From Paraburkholderia sp. BL25I1N1 (lineage in GTDB: Bacteria; Pseudomonadota; Gammaproteobacteria; Burkholderiales; Burkholderiaceae), in NCBI RefSeq assembly GCF_003002025.1, contig NZ_PVZB01000026.1:1-64000 (forward strand): a DNA stretch of 64,000 nt. The letters are read 5' to 3'. Below are positions 29,001 through 36,984 of this stretch, one piece after another (the first letter of the stretch is position 1; the number at the start of each line of letters is the position of its first letter). Below the pieces are notes generated by a model. That model ran no database searches. It saw nothing but the letters and a program-made list of their open reading frames with translations, and was not told the origin of the DNA. Position numbers and translations under genes: made by a program.

Positions 29001-30025
29001 ATGGACGCCGCGACGCGCACAGCATGCACCGCGCGCGAACCATGGGTACTCGCGCGCATGGCAAAACCGGCCCGAACTTGCGGACCATCCATATAGGCGT
29101 ACTGCCCCTGCGTGCCCTCTTCACTTGCACGCTCGCGGATAAAGTCGACGAGCCGCAGCGCGCCGTCCTCTTCAGGCTGAGCCTGCGCGTAGCCGGCCAG
29201 CGCCTTCGCGTAACGGTCCACGAGATCCGGACGATGCGCCGCGCGCGCCAGATTCAGCAGCACCACGAGCGTGTCGTGATCGTGCCTGAATTCGGCACCG
29301 TGTTGATCGGCGGCAGCAAGCGCGTCATCGAGCAGACTGCCCGACTGCAAGGCCTTGATGCCTTCGATAAAGCACTGACGTCTCGCATCGAACGTCGCCG
29401 CGCTGGCTTGCAAACGGAACCAGCCGTTCGCCGCGCCGCGATAGTCGCCGCCATACATGGCAAAGCGCACGACTTCGCGGTTCCAGCGCGTTTGCTGCGC
29501 CGGATCCTGCGCAGCGAGGCGAGCGTAGAGCTGCCCGGCAAGCTGTTGCGCATTCACCGAAGCGGCTGCTTCAGCCAGCATCTGCAGATCGGCATTCGAC
29601 CACGTCAGCGCAGCCGCATTCGTGAGCTGCGTGCGCAAACGGCCGAGCGCGGCCTCGCGGCCCGGATCGTTGGCGGGCAGCGCGAACGTCTCGCGCGTGT
29701 CGACGGTCAGGCGCAGCAACTGCGCCGCGCGGCGCAGGTGATCGTCCGGAATCGCCTCCATGCGGGCAGCGATACGGCGCGCCTCCTCGTTGCGACCCAG
29801 ACGCACGTACTGCGTGCCGAGCACCGAGAGGATTTCCGGGTTGCCAGGCTGCACGCGCAGCCATGCTTCCAGATACGCGATGCTCAGATCGCTCGGCGCG
29901 TCGGTCGACGTCATCCGGCTGCGCAGACCGCCGCGCGGATGCACGAGATAGAGCGTGATCAACACGACGCCCGCGAGCAGCAGGACGAGCCAAGTGGGCG
30001 CGATGCGAGGGCGATTATCGACCAC
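26030..30025 (-). CDS. pelB: PelB, TPR and outer-membrane beta-barrel export porin
   Basis: 1331 residues starting with GTG at 30025, 11 bases inside the pelA end; GAGG precedes it. An N-terminal anchor (TWLVLLLAGVVLITLYLV) is followed by a long series of TPR helices (to about residue 950), then a C-terminal barrel domain with alternating aromatic strands ending in YSWFY, a typical barrel C-terminus. It exports Pel across the outer membrane and its TPRs bind PelA. It is somewhat longer than P. aeruginosa PelB (about 1190), with an Ala-rich linker near residues 340-375. Confidence 0.95.
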   Translation of the reverse strand: MVDNRPRIAPTWLVLLLAGVVLITLYLVHPRGGLRSRMTSTDAPSDLSIAYLEAWLRVQPGNPEILSVLGTQYVRLGRNEEARRIAARMEAIPDDHLRRAAQLLRLTVDTRETFALPANDPGREAALGRLRTQLTNAAALTWSNADLQMLAEAAASVNAQQLAGQLYARLAAQDPAQQTRWNREVVRFAMYGGDYRGAANGWFRLQASAATFDARRQCFIEGIKALQSGSLLDDALAAADQHGAEFRHDHDTLVVLLNLARAAHRPDLVDRYAKALAGYAQAQPEEDGALRLVDFIRERASEEGTQGQYAYMDGPQVRAGFAMRASTHGSRAVHAVRVAASIAASASAKPAAAAPAATASGAAAAPAAASNSAASNDVPGLLYQSFLESSDLPNAQRVAAEQVSKNPGSPVWTRRLAQVAEWNHASPLALQMWLAYAQATHDPEGWKNVMRLAPMLNDDNAYLAALIQASNASPGDLKLLDSVVAAYERLGRPDDALAFLRGRQRNSPAEAIDARLGQLAERSGHDDEALAYYRKLNQLYPSNTQYALRTASLLYRHGDYKGALDTLLAARRGAKDDDVLFWRNAAQLARLLQRDDIANDAYRHLLASGQAAPEDLSAMTYFYDAYPVDAARTSELQFRRDHSQRALQSAIHYYTDAGQYDRVDALLKSLTPEQLAAGEADPAFLRVRAEYYREIDRPFDALHDLQHAVSLPGATLDLRAALLWTLVDYGSEAQLREAVAEWRDAPAQAPVLWGPLAAAQMRLNRPQAALKYLRLQSASMSRDPLWQLAYAEAQEMAGRSDLAWSIRRNVWRQMQQEEAEVRANSAQGQIVLRTRASQGGEVREQMLGRRVTLASIFENADVSKAFLIDLLASDAGRNDNTEARRTLLGDAAGLPPAQPVKTQAAAKSPDQAQLTSSVARDVALAWAMSHEASPLAKRWLARQYADVLMQPSEQLIAIALAENDKPAMERLLDQQGARLPLYNRIDASIAVDRPGAAENLAFQGLEGAPYDSELHSRLQQTALTWPQSLDATVTSFVEHPLDYVEQTLAGSIKVADLYMVGVNGVQRFQHSTDESQLTNVPSVDRSVEFHARRQTYDTAFMVTAGRREALDSFYSVSVGAVWGRNSPLSIALKAGRNQTARESQALLVGGMKDNVVGTITYRVTQSLYATGTVEADRFYSQARNYLGSGVLSTGEIGYRIRTNYPDFTVRLIGTHGDYGASGSADGLISRLIPASAGPVDASTFVPQTYSQYGAFFGFGNDLIDQYTRAWRPFLDVGVLHDSFQGWGPSISLGLAGTVFGGDHAALFFSHQRVSRLGTPVTQIGARYSWFY

Positions 30026-32816
30026 AAGCGACCTCGATCGACTGATAGTTCAACTTGGGTCCGATGTCAGCCCGCGTATCGAAACGCAGGAGTTCGCCTT
30101 CACGACGCGTGGCGACAGCCTGCCTGTCGACGCTGACCTTGCACTGCTGCGCGTTGGCCAGCTTGACGAATGGCTGGTAGTGACCGGCGAACTCGAAACG
30201 CATGCCCTGTGCCGTGCGCTGGAAATTGCGCACGAAGCCGTTGGCTTCGCCGATATACGGCGCCGCGTTCGCGACAGCGCCGATCGCAAAGCGGGCGCTG
30301 CCGCCGTCGATATGGACATAGGTGCCGTCGGGGCCCGTTGCAAAACCGGTCACGCCCGATGCGTCGGCCAGCACCGGTTTCGTTGCTTGCGGCCAGTGCA
30401 ATTCGCGCACCTCGCCATTACCGCGCACGAGCCACTCGCCGGCTTGCGCACCCACTTCTTTCGCCACCGCGAACGTGTGCCAGTCGAGCACCTTGCGGAT
30501 GTACTCGCTCACGTAGACCGGCATGACCGGCTGCTTGAGCACCGTCGAAAAAATCTGGTCGAGCGCGCGCAGCGAGGCCACTTTGGTGCCGCTATACATG
30601 TGGTAGTAGATGTCGATCGGCTTGAAGCGCAGCGGCTTGTCGGTCATCGAAAAAGTTTCGAGCACGCGCGTGAAGCCATAGAACGGCCCCTGCCAGTCGT
30701 TCGTATAAACGTTCTCGTCCTGATTCGGCGCATACACCTGATAAGCGCCCGGCCCCTTGTCCACGCCGATCGGCGCGATATTGGTCCAGCTATTGGCTGA
30801 TCGGGTGATGACCGTGTCGCCGCCGTTGAAGTTGTAGACCCCGGCTTCGTACACCTTGCGCACGACGAAACCCGGCGGACGGCAGTCGCCCGACCATTGC
30901 AACAGCACGGTCTTCTTTCCGGGCGGCGCCAGGCGCGTGTTGATGTAGTCGATCGAACCGGTGATCTCGCGGTCGATATTGAAGTGATACCCCGGAATGT
31001 TCAGCGAGAACGCCGCGTCGCCGCCTCCGCGATCCACCTGTGCGCCGGTCTTGCTGTCCACCTGCTCCCACTGGAACGGATGCGAGTACGTGTGCGTGCC
31101 GATCTCGACGTTCGGCAGCGCGAACATCTTGCGTGCGATCTCTTCGAGACGCGGCGAGATATCCGGATGCAGCCCTTTGGGACCCACTTCGCCTTCGATC
31201 ACCGAGAGCGTCATCGGCACCTGATAGCGGGTGAAGATCTGCTGGTATAGCGCTTCGCCGGAATAGTCGGGGCCGGGGAATTCGGCGCGCGAGGCGAAAC
31301 CGTCGCCGTCCACATGGGACATGAGCAGACGCCGGCCGTTTTCAGTCGTGACGCTCGGCGACGGCATGTCCTGCAAATGCAGTGCCGCTTTCATGAACGC
31401 CATAGGCTGGATCGCCCAGCGTTCCTGCTCGATGCTGTCGAGCGAAGCCACCGTGTACGGACTGAGTGCGTAGCCACCCCACGGTGTGAGCGCGACCTGA
31501 TCGACCAGCACGCCGTTGGCCGAAACACGCAGCAACGACTGGCTGCGCGAGCCCACGCGCACGCCTTGCAGATCGCGCGGCTCGGGCTTCGGGCTGATTT
31601 CGAAGCCGACCATCGGGTCGCTCCTGACCACCGTGACCGGCGCGGCCAGCGTGCCGCCCACGGCTTGCAGATCGAGCGCCGCGCCTGCCGAACCGGCCGC
31701 GTCGAAGCCGAACGCGCCGAGGAAGGCGACAGGCACGTGATCCGCCATGCGAGCCGCGACCCAGCGCTGCCATGCCTCGGGATCCGGCACCGCGCCGCGC
31801 TGGATCCACGCGACGACACCGGCGTAACGGTCCGGCGTAATGGCGTCGGGCAGACGCGACGAGAAGTCGGCGTACTCGACGTCGTAACCCATATAGTTGA
31901 GCGGCGTGGCCAGATCGCGCACGCCGGCGCTCAGGTCGAGCGGATCTTTGGTATCGCGGTCCTGCACGACGAGAATCTTGCGCGGCAGGACCTCGATCTT
32001 GCCGATGCCGACCACGTCGCGTGCCGTGCTCGTCACGTAAGGCAGCATGCCGGCCGACACGACGCGCGCGGCGGTCTCGCGGGCGCATTCGCGGTCGTTG
32101 CGCGCGCAATATTCGACGGACACCACCGGCACACCGCTTTGTTGCGTGAACGCGTGTGCATCCGCAATGCGTTGTGCGCGCAACGCTTCGGGGATTTCCA
32201 GAAGCTGGCCGCTGTCGTTGATACCGCGCACCAGCGAATCGCCGACTACCGCGTAAAGCGACTTCGCCACCGGCAGCGCATTGCGCATGACGTCGGCGCC
32301 AGCCGCTACGAGGCGCGCGTCCGGATGAGCTTGATGAATGCGGCCGGCTGCGGCCACAGCCACGGGCGTGTCGAGCAGGAAGCCACGATAGCCGCGCTGC
32401 CACAACGGCTCGATCTGACTGGAGAGGAACGCCTCGGCTGAACCGGCGGACTCGGCGCCGCTAGTGCGCGCGATCCATATGGTGTGCGCCAGCGGATGAG
32501 CCGCCGGTTCGAAACCCGTGGCGGGGTCGACCACGACGGCGTCGAATGCTTGCAATTCGCCGGCAGGCGGATTGGCTGCATAGAAGAAAGCGAGGTTGGG
32601 TTGAGACGCGGCGGAGTGAGCCGCCGACGCAGCGGACTGCAACGGTGCGGCTTCAGCCTGCGTCGCTGCTTGAGTCACCGCGTGTGCCGCGAGCGGTGCA
32701 ATACCGGCCGCGCCAAGCACTACCGCAATCAAGGTTCGCGTAAGAAATCTCTCGCCCGCACGTTCGACAACCCCGCAAGAGTCCCCGCCGGCGCATGCCC
32801 GGGTCCGCTTCTTCAT
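30015..32816 (-). CDS. pelA: PelA, periplasmic Pel deacetylase with a degenerate hydrolase domain
   Basis: 933 residues from the ATG at 32816 (GGGGAAAAG upstream). A signal peptide ends near LAAHA. Domains: hydrolase-like (about 73-300), a middle Rossmann-like domain (ILVVQDRD onward), a polysaccharide deacetylase with metal and catalytic motifs HVDGDGF (about residue 502) and EIGTHTYSHPF (about 575), and a C-terminal beta domain. The deacetylase is intact. The hydrolase domain is not: the catalytic Glu (FESL in the stand-alone homologue) is Asp193 in GDSL, the VSVGEVNP motif is missing, and about 30 residues are lost. First gene of the pel operon. Confidence 0.95.
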   Translation of the reverse strand: MKKRTRACAGGDSCGVVERAGERFLTRTLIAVVLGAAGIAPLAAHAVTQAATQAEAAPLQSAASAAHSAASQPNLAFFYAANPPAGELQAFDAVVVDPATGFEPAAHPLAHTIWIARTSGAESAGSAEAFLSSQIEPLWQRGYRGFLLDTPVAVAAAGRIHQAHPDARLVAAGADVMRNALPVAKSLYAVVGDSLVRGINDSGQLLEIPEALRAQRIADAHAFTQQSGVPVVSVEYCARNDRECARETAARVVSAGMLPYVTSTARDVVGIGKIEVLPRKILVVQDRDTKDPLDLSAGVRDLATPLNYMGYDVEYADFSSRLPDAITPDRYAGVVAWIQRGAVPDPEAWQRWVAARMADHVPVAFLGAFGFDAAGSAGAALDLQAVGGTLAAPVTVVRSDPMVGFEISPKPEPRDLQGVRVGSRSQSLLRVSANGVLVDQVALTPWGGYALSPYTVASLDSIEQERWAIQPMAFMKAALHLQDMPSPSVTTENGRRLLMSHVDGDGFASRAEFPGPDYSGEALYQQIFTRYQVPMTLSVIEGEVGPKGLHPDISPRLEEIARKMFALPNVEIGTHTYSHPFQWEQVDSKTGAQVDRGGGDAAFSLNIPGYHFNIDREITGSIDYINTRLAPPGKKTVLLQWSGDCRPPGFVVRKVYEAGVYNFNGGDTVITRSANSWTNIAPIGVDKGPGAYQVYAPNQDENVYTNDWQGPFYGFTRVLETFSMTDKPLRFKPIDIYYHMYSGTKVASLRALDQIFSTVLKQPVMPVYVSEYIRKVLDWHTFAVAKEVGAQAGEWLVRGNGEVRELHWPQATKPVLADASGVTGFATGPDGTYVHIDGGSARFAIGAVANAAPYIGEANGFVRNFQRTAQGMRFEFAGHYQPFVKLANAQQCKVSVDRQAVATRREGELLRFDTRADIGPKLNYQSIEVACGR

Positions 32817-32833
32817 CGCCAAAATCTTTTCCC

Positions 32834-32848
32834 CGTTCAGTCTGAACG
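32834..32848. promoter_or_regulatory. Perfect dyad in the pelA leader
   Basis: CGTTCAG (32834-32840), T, CTGAACG (32842-32848), 18 nt before the pelA ATG and next to its ribosome site. It could be a repressor operator or an mRNA hairpin controlling pelA translation. No known motif matched. Confidence 0.4.
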
Positions 32849-33440
32849 CGAGCGGCGTTCTCCCTATGGGGAGAAAGTTTCCGCTTGCGGATTTTCTAGC
32901 CGGCCCGTCGGCATTATTTACATCGCGCAAAAGTAGCGTTGCGGCGGATGCGATACCGACTTTTTGTTTGTTTACTGGTAAGGCGGTGGAAGATATCACA
33001 TGACATGGGGTGTCTCAAGCTCGCTTATGCCATTGCGTGAATCCAGACAGTTAAATAAAGGCAAATGCATCCGCTTGAATTCAAAGGCAAACGATTGCGC
33101 GCCTCTGCGAGCCGGATAGTAATGACGGCGCTGCCTGAATTTAATTCGTCAAGCGAATCGGCAACGTGTTGGAAAATCGCCGCAGAGGGTTCGATCAGGC
33201 GCATCGGCGGTAATTCTTCCGATCATTAAATTACAAACCTGCGCCGCGGTACTTTTCAAATCGCCCAAATCTTTTTAAGGCCCGTCTAACACGCGCATTC
33301 GACTGCTCACTACCTCGGGTCGACACCGCACCCAGCAATAAGTACCGAAAAGCATAGACAGAAATTAATTTTCCGATATCCTTCACGGGCATTCGATTCG
33401 AATGCTGCGAATAAATAAATCGGCCCCCTAAAGAAAATTC
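32849..33440. other. Divergent AT-richer regulatory region between pelA and the GH135 gene
   Basis: No gene supported. The base composition is noticeably more AT-rich than the flanks, as expected for promoters of both divergent units. A second short dyad CTCCC-N4-GGGAG lies near 32861. I looked for a second riboswitch signature facing pelA and found none. Confidence 0.5.
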
Positions 33441-33443
33441 AGG

Positions 33444-33530
33444 GGATGCCGTAAGCGCAGTTTGGGCAAACCCGGAGCGATCCGGCGACGCAAAACTACA
33501 GGGACTCCCTCGCGGGAGTTTGCCAGTTGC
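33444..33530 (+). ncRNA. Candidate class I cyclic-di-GMP (GEMM-I) riboswitch aptamer
   Basis: The order of conserved parts fits GEMM-I: GGGCAAAC (33464-33471); a 5-bp stem CCGGA/TCCGG closed by the GNRA tetraloop GCGA (33472-33485); then GACGCAAA (33487-33494); then a second arm AACT...AGTT (33494-33497/33525-33528) with a GG/CC step and inner hairpin CTCCC/GGGAG (33505-33518), ending GCCAGTTGCCC. The arm differs from the usual AGCC/GGUU only by pair-preserving changes. The closing P1 helix is not clear to me on the 5' side. It lies 58 bp upstream of the GH135 start and beside the pel operon. Confidence 0.75.
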
Positions 33531-33550
33531 CCGCCGTATCCACGGCGGGC
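33529..33550 (+). promoter_or_regulatory. Hairpin, probable expression platform of the riboswitch
   Basis: GCCCGCCGT (33529-33537), a 4-nt loop, ACGGCGGGC (33542-33550). Its 5' arm uses bases of the aptamer 3' end, so the two folds may compete. No U-tract follows, so control would be through translation, Rho or RNA stability rather than a simple intrinsic terminator. The AGGAGG of the next gene is 28 nt downstream. Confidence 0.6.
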
Positions 33551-33588
33551 CAATCGACAGCGGTGACCACACCGCGTCAGGAGGCTAC

Positions 33589-34461
33589 ATGCTGGACAAT
33601 CGGGGAATGGGTGCAGTTGCGTTTGTGGCTTCGGAATCGGCGGAAGCAATCCGTCTTGTGGGCCGCCCAGGTAGAAGTCTGAAACGGGCCGGACTGATCG
33701 CGGGCCTGCTAGTTGTGGGATGCCTTAGCGGCACCGCCTTCGCGGCCACCACGACGACCACGACAACCACCAGTCTCGTCGTACCTTCCTACTTCAATGC
33801 CACCAGCAGCGTCGCGAACTGGAACAGTCTCGTGACCTCGGCGCGCAAGGTGCCGACCACGGCCATCCTGAATCCCAACAGCGGCCCTGGCGCCAAGGAA
33901 GATCCCAACTACGCGGCGGCCGCCGCCAAGCTTCGCGCCGCCGGCGGCAAGGTGCTGGGCTATATCTCCACCTCGTACGGCAAGCGCTCGCTTTCCGCGG
34001 TCGTGACCGACATCAACGCCTACGTGGCGATGTATAAGGTGGACGGCTTCTTCATCGACGAGATGACGTCCGACAGCCAGATGTCGCACATCCAGTTCTA
34101 TCAGTCGATCTACAACTACATCAAAGGCTTGAACGCCACCTACGCCGTGACGGCCAATCCGGGCACCAACATTCCCGAGCTTTACGCGAGCTTGCCGACG
34201 GCAGACCAGTTCGTCGTATTCGAAAGTACCGCGAAGAGTTACGCGAAATATCAGCCGATGAGCTGGCAGGCCGCCTATCCGAAGAGCCGCTTCGTGCACA
34301 TGGTGTACGGCGCGACCGCTGCCCAGTTGCCGGGTGTTGTGCAATACGCGAAGACTCATGGCGCGGGCGGCGTATATGTCACGTCGCTCTCCGGCGGCAA
34401 TCCGTATAAGGCACTACCGCCCTACTGGAACGATGAAGTCACGGGCGCCGCCGCGCGTTGA
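33589..34461 (+). CDS. Secreted Spherulin-4 / GH135 (Sph3-like) glycoside hydrolase
   Basis: 290 residues from the ATG at 33589 with AGGAGG five bases upstream. A long signal (hydrophobic core AGLIAGLLVVGCLSGTAFA) is followed by a run of eight Thr. The mature domain matches Spherulation-specific family 4: LVVPSYFNATSS, VLGYISTSYG, FFIDEM with Asp157-Glu158, and FVVFES with Glu212. Fungal Sph3, a galactosaminogalactan hydrolase, uses the same DE pair and a Glu about 55 residues later. It should cut alpha-1,4-linked GalNAc/GalN polymer such as Pel. Divergent from pelA and preceded by the riboswitch candidate. Confidence 0.88.
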   Translation: MLDNRGMGAVAFVASESAEAIRLVGRPGRSLKRAGLIAGLLVVGCLSGTAFAATTTTTTTTSLVVPSYFNATSSVANWNSLVTSARKVPTTAILNPNSGPGAKEDPNYAAAAAKLRAAGGKVLGYISTSYGKRSLSAVVTDINAYVAMYKVDGFFIDEMTSDSQMSHIQFYQSIYNYIKGLNATYAVTANPGTNIPELYASLPTADQFVVFESTAKSYAKYQPMSWQAAYPKSRFVHMVYGATAAQLPGVVQYAKTHGAGGVYVTSLSGGNPYKALPPYWNDEVTGAAAR

Positions 34462-34498
34462 TGAGCTGACTTATATCGAAGTCGACATGACGTTTGCA

Positions 34499-34519
34499 GC
34501 GGCCGGCGTGGCCGGCCGC
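34499..34519 (+). terminator. Strong hairpin downstream of the GH135 gene
   Basis: GCGGCCGGC, 3-nt loop, GCCGGCCGC, 38 bp after the stop codon. There is no T-tract, so it may mark a Rho-dependent end or protect the transcript 3' end. Confidence 0.5.
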
Positions 34520-34866
34520 GGCAGTTCGTGAACGACGCAGCCGCCGCGTCGTGATCGCGATCGTGACCAGAACACACCCTCCCTTTCGACAACCGCGAAA
34601 CGTACTCGCGGTATAGCGGATCGCTTTCCACCTGATCGGGTTATCTCGGCCGCCGCGACAGATCGGTCTTGACGCCGTGCATCACGCGACCGGGCAGAAA
34701 CGCGACGCTGCCGCCACCATGCGCACGGCCTCCCCTCCGCTGCGTTCGGTCTGGGCACACCTATTGCTCTATTCCGCTCGCCGGCAAATAACCCGTCAAA
34801 GCACGCAGTGCCCACAACGAGTCGCCGTTTTCCATTTAATCCAGCAATCCATCGGTGGGAGGCCCC
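34520..34866. other. Intergenic, no gene seen
   Basis: No frame with a convincing start or domain. It probably contains the promoter of the small membrane protein at 34867. Confidence 0.5.
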
Positions 34867-35028
34867 ATGCTTCGATACGCTGCAATCTTCTTCATCATCG
34901 CGATCATCGCCGCGGTATTCGGCTTTGGCGGCATTGCCGCAGGCGCGACTGAAATCGCCAAGGTCCTGTTCTTCATCTTCGTGGTGATCTTCCTCGTTAC
35001 CTTGCTGATGGGCGTGATGCGACGCTGA
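34867..35028 (+). CDS. DUF1328 small membrane protein (YtjA-like)
   Basis: 53 residues, almost wholly hydrophobic: MLRYAAIFFIIAIIAAVFGF, then GGIAAGATEIAKVLFFIFVV and a short basic end. This is the DUF1328 family of two-helix inner-membrane proteins, linked in other bacteria to envelope or general stress but of unknown function. GGGAGG stands before the ATG. Confidence 0.88.
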   Translation: MLRYAAIFFIIAIIAAVFGFGGIAAGATEIAKVLFFIFVVIFLVTLLMGVMRR

Positions 35029-35238
35029 TGAACGCGTCGACTGTCTAGGTTGAATCACACTTGCCCCGGCGCGCAAACCGGCACTCCGTTGCAATACTTG
35101 CCGTACCGTATTGCAATTGTTGCTGACCGCGCCGGGGTTCTCACTTCAGGCTAGCCCTGCATCCAGACGTTTTCACCCACGCATTGCACTGCACCACTTC
35201 TTCGTTTTCTTTATCGCTTCGTTGGACCTTCCTTGTCT

Positions 35239-35877
35239 TCACGCCGCGCGCGCAATCGGCGTACGCGCACTCAACCGATGCGACCAGTTAGCGAGCGTAC
35301 GCGTCGCCACCGACGGCTTGCTCAAGATCGCACTGTCGTAATTCTTGCCATCGAAGCGTACGAAATCGGCGATGCGAAACCCCTGCCCACGATAAAACGC
35401 AATCAGATGCGCGGCCGGTTGCGGCGTATCGAGTGCAAGCTCCGCATAACCGCGCGTCGCGGCCCAATGATCGGCGAAGGCAATCAGCAACGTACCGATA
35501 CCGCGCGCCTGCCACGCGGGCTCGACCGCGAACTGGCGCACGCTCGCGATACCGTCGCGCCGGTATAGCTCGCACGCCGATCCACGATCTGTCGCGTAGA
35601 GGGTCATCGTGCCGACGATGCGCCCGTCGCACACCGCCACATAGCAATCGCCGCGCGTTGCGCGCAGGCGTGTCGTCTCGACGGTCTGATCCACGCACGT
35701 GCAATTGAGGCCGATCGCGCCGAGCGGTGTGAAGGCCCGATGCAACAGCGCCGTCAATGCGACGAACGAATCGCGCGCCGGATCGAAGCGGCGCAATTCG
35801 ACGCGGCCCACACCGTGATACACGTAGTCGATACGAACGGATTGTTGCTTCGCTGCACGTCGCTTCACGTTGAGCAC
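35239..35877 (-). CDS. GNAT-family N-acetyltransferase
   Basis: 212 residues from a GTG at 35877. The GNAT core is clear: VAVCDGRIVGTMTLY (strand 4), VRQFAVEPAWQARGIGTLLIAFAD with the acetyl-CoA loop Q-A-R-G-I-G-T, and LIAFYRGQGFRIAD near the end. The acceptor substrate is unknown. It stands alone, between DUF1328 and a LysR gene on the same strand, with no operon partner. Confidence 0.85.
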   Translation of the reverse strand: MLNVKRRAAKQQSVRIDYVYHGVGRVELRRFDPARDSFVALTALLHRAFTPLGAIGLNCTCVDQTVETTRLRATRGDCYVAVCDGRIVGTMTLYATDRGSACELYRRDGIASVRQFAVEPAWQARGIGTLLIAFADHWAATRGYAELALDTPQPAAHLIAFYRGQGFRIADFVRFDGKNYDSAILSKPSVATRTLANWSHRLSARTPIARAA

Positions 35878-35972
35878 CTCGCGGTATCAAGATGCCCGAA
35901 GTGTAGATTTCGCGTGGGTGCGTCTCAAGAAAAAATGTCGTAAAAACTCACATGAGAGCCGCTGCGGACGTA

Positions 35973-36878
35973 TTAGCCAAAAGCCGGCGCAAGCTGCGGT
36001 TCGCCTTCGCGCAGACCGAGATGCAATTCCTCGCAGAGGAACGTTTGCAAGGTTTGCACGGCGGCCGCCTGCGCGCCGGAAACCTCGCGCATGAAGAGAC
36101 CGAAGTCCGCGGTGGGCGCGTCGGGCAAACCATCGGCCTGGCCGAGTACGCGCATGGACTCCGAGCGAATGTTGCCGTCGAGCAGCACGGACACACCGAG
36201 CCCCGCTTCAACCGCGGATTGCACGGCCGGCAGACTCGTGCTCGTGCACACGATGCGCCACGCGATCCCCGCGCGCCGCAACGCCGTCAATACCTGCTGT
36301 TGCCACAGGCACGCGTCGCCGAACGCCACCACCGGCAACGCCGCCTGCGCGTCGCGATTGAAGCCGCGCGCGCCGACCCAGAAGAGCGGCTGCTTCCACG
36401 TGAGATGCGGCGCCGCGTCGACCAGCGCCGGATCGCCGACCACTACATCGAGGCTGCCATCCGCGAGCCGGTTCGACAGCGCCGCACTGCTGTCGACGAC
36501 GATCTCCAACGCCACTTGCGGATAAGCAATCGAAAAGCGCCGCAACGCCCGCGGCAATCGGCCGACCGCAATGTCCTCCAGCATGCCGAGCCGCACGGTG
36601 CCGGACACCTGCCCCGCGCTCAACGCGCGGCGCGCGTCGGCGCCCGCGCCGAGTATCGTGTGGGCATAGGGCAACAGCAGATGTCCCGCTTCGGTGAGTT
36701 GCACGCCACGCGGCGAGCGGTCGAGCAAGCGCTGCCCGAGTTCGTCTTCGAGCCGGCGCAGTTGCATGCTCACCGCGGCCTGGGTGCGCGCGAGGCGCGT
36801 CGCCGCCACGCCCACCGCGCCCGTCTCCGCCACGGTGACAAAGGCGCGCAGCAGGCTGCTGTCGAGATCTCGGGTCAT
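35973..36878 (-). CDS. LysR-family transcriptional regulator
   Basis: 301 residues from the ATG at 36878 (MTRDLDSSLLRAF); an upstream ATG adds 11 atypical residues. The HTH AVGVAATRLARTQAAVSMQLRRLEDELG is followed by the LysR substrate domain. It is divergent from the EamA exporter gene 106 bp away, which it probably regulates. Confidence 0.9.
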   Translation of the reverse strand: MTRDLDSSLLRAFVTVAETGAVGVAATRLARTQAAVSMQLRRLEDELGQRLLDRSPRGVQLTEAGHLLLPYAHTILGAGADARRALSAGQVSGTVRLGMLEDIAVGRLPRALRRFSIAYPQVALEIVVDSSAALSNRLADGSLDVVVGDPALVDAAPHLTWKQPLFWVGARGFNRDAQAALPVVAFGDACLWQQQVLTALRRAGIAWRIVCTSTSLPAVQSAVEAGLGVSVLLDGNIRSESMRVLGQADGLPDAPTADFGLFMREVSGAQAAAVQTLQTFLCEELHLGLREGEPQLAPAFG

Positions 36879-36984
36879 AAAGGTTCTTGAAGTCGGCATA
36901 AGAAATATCAACTTATCTTAATACCGCGAGCACCGATAAGATAGCAGTGACGAACCCCGAACGAACGCCAACTCGCCGACAACC

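Noticed and set aside
32849..33200. A second GEMM-like element facing pelA
   Set aside because: Only an isolated GGCAAAC near 33086 on the plus strand; no GNRA stem and no GACGCAAA follows on either strand.
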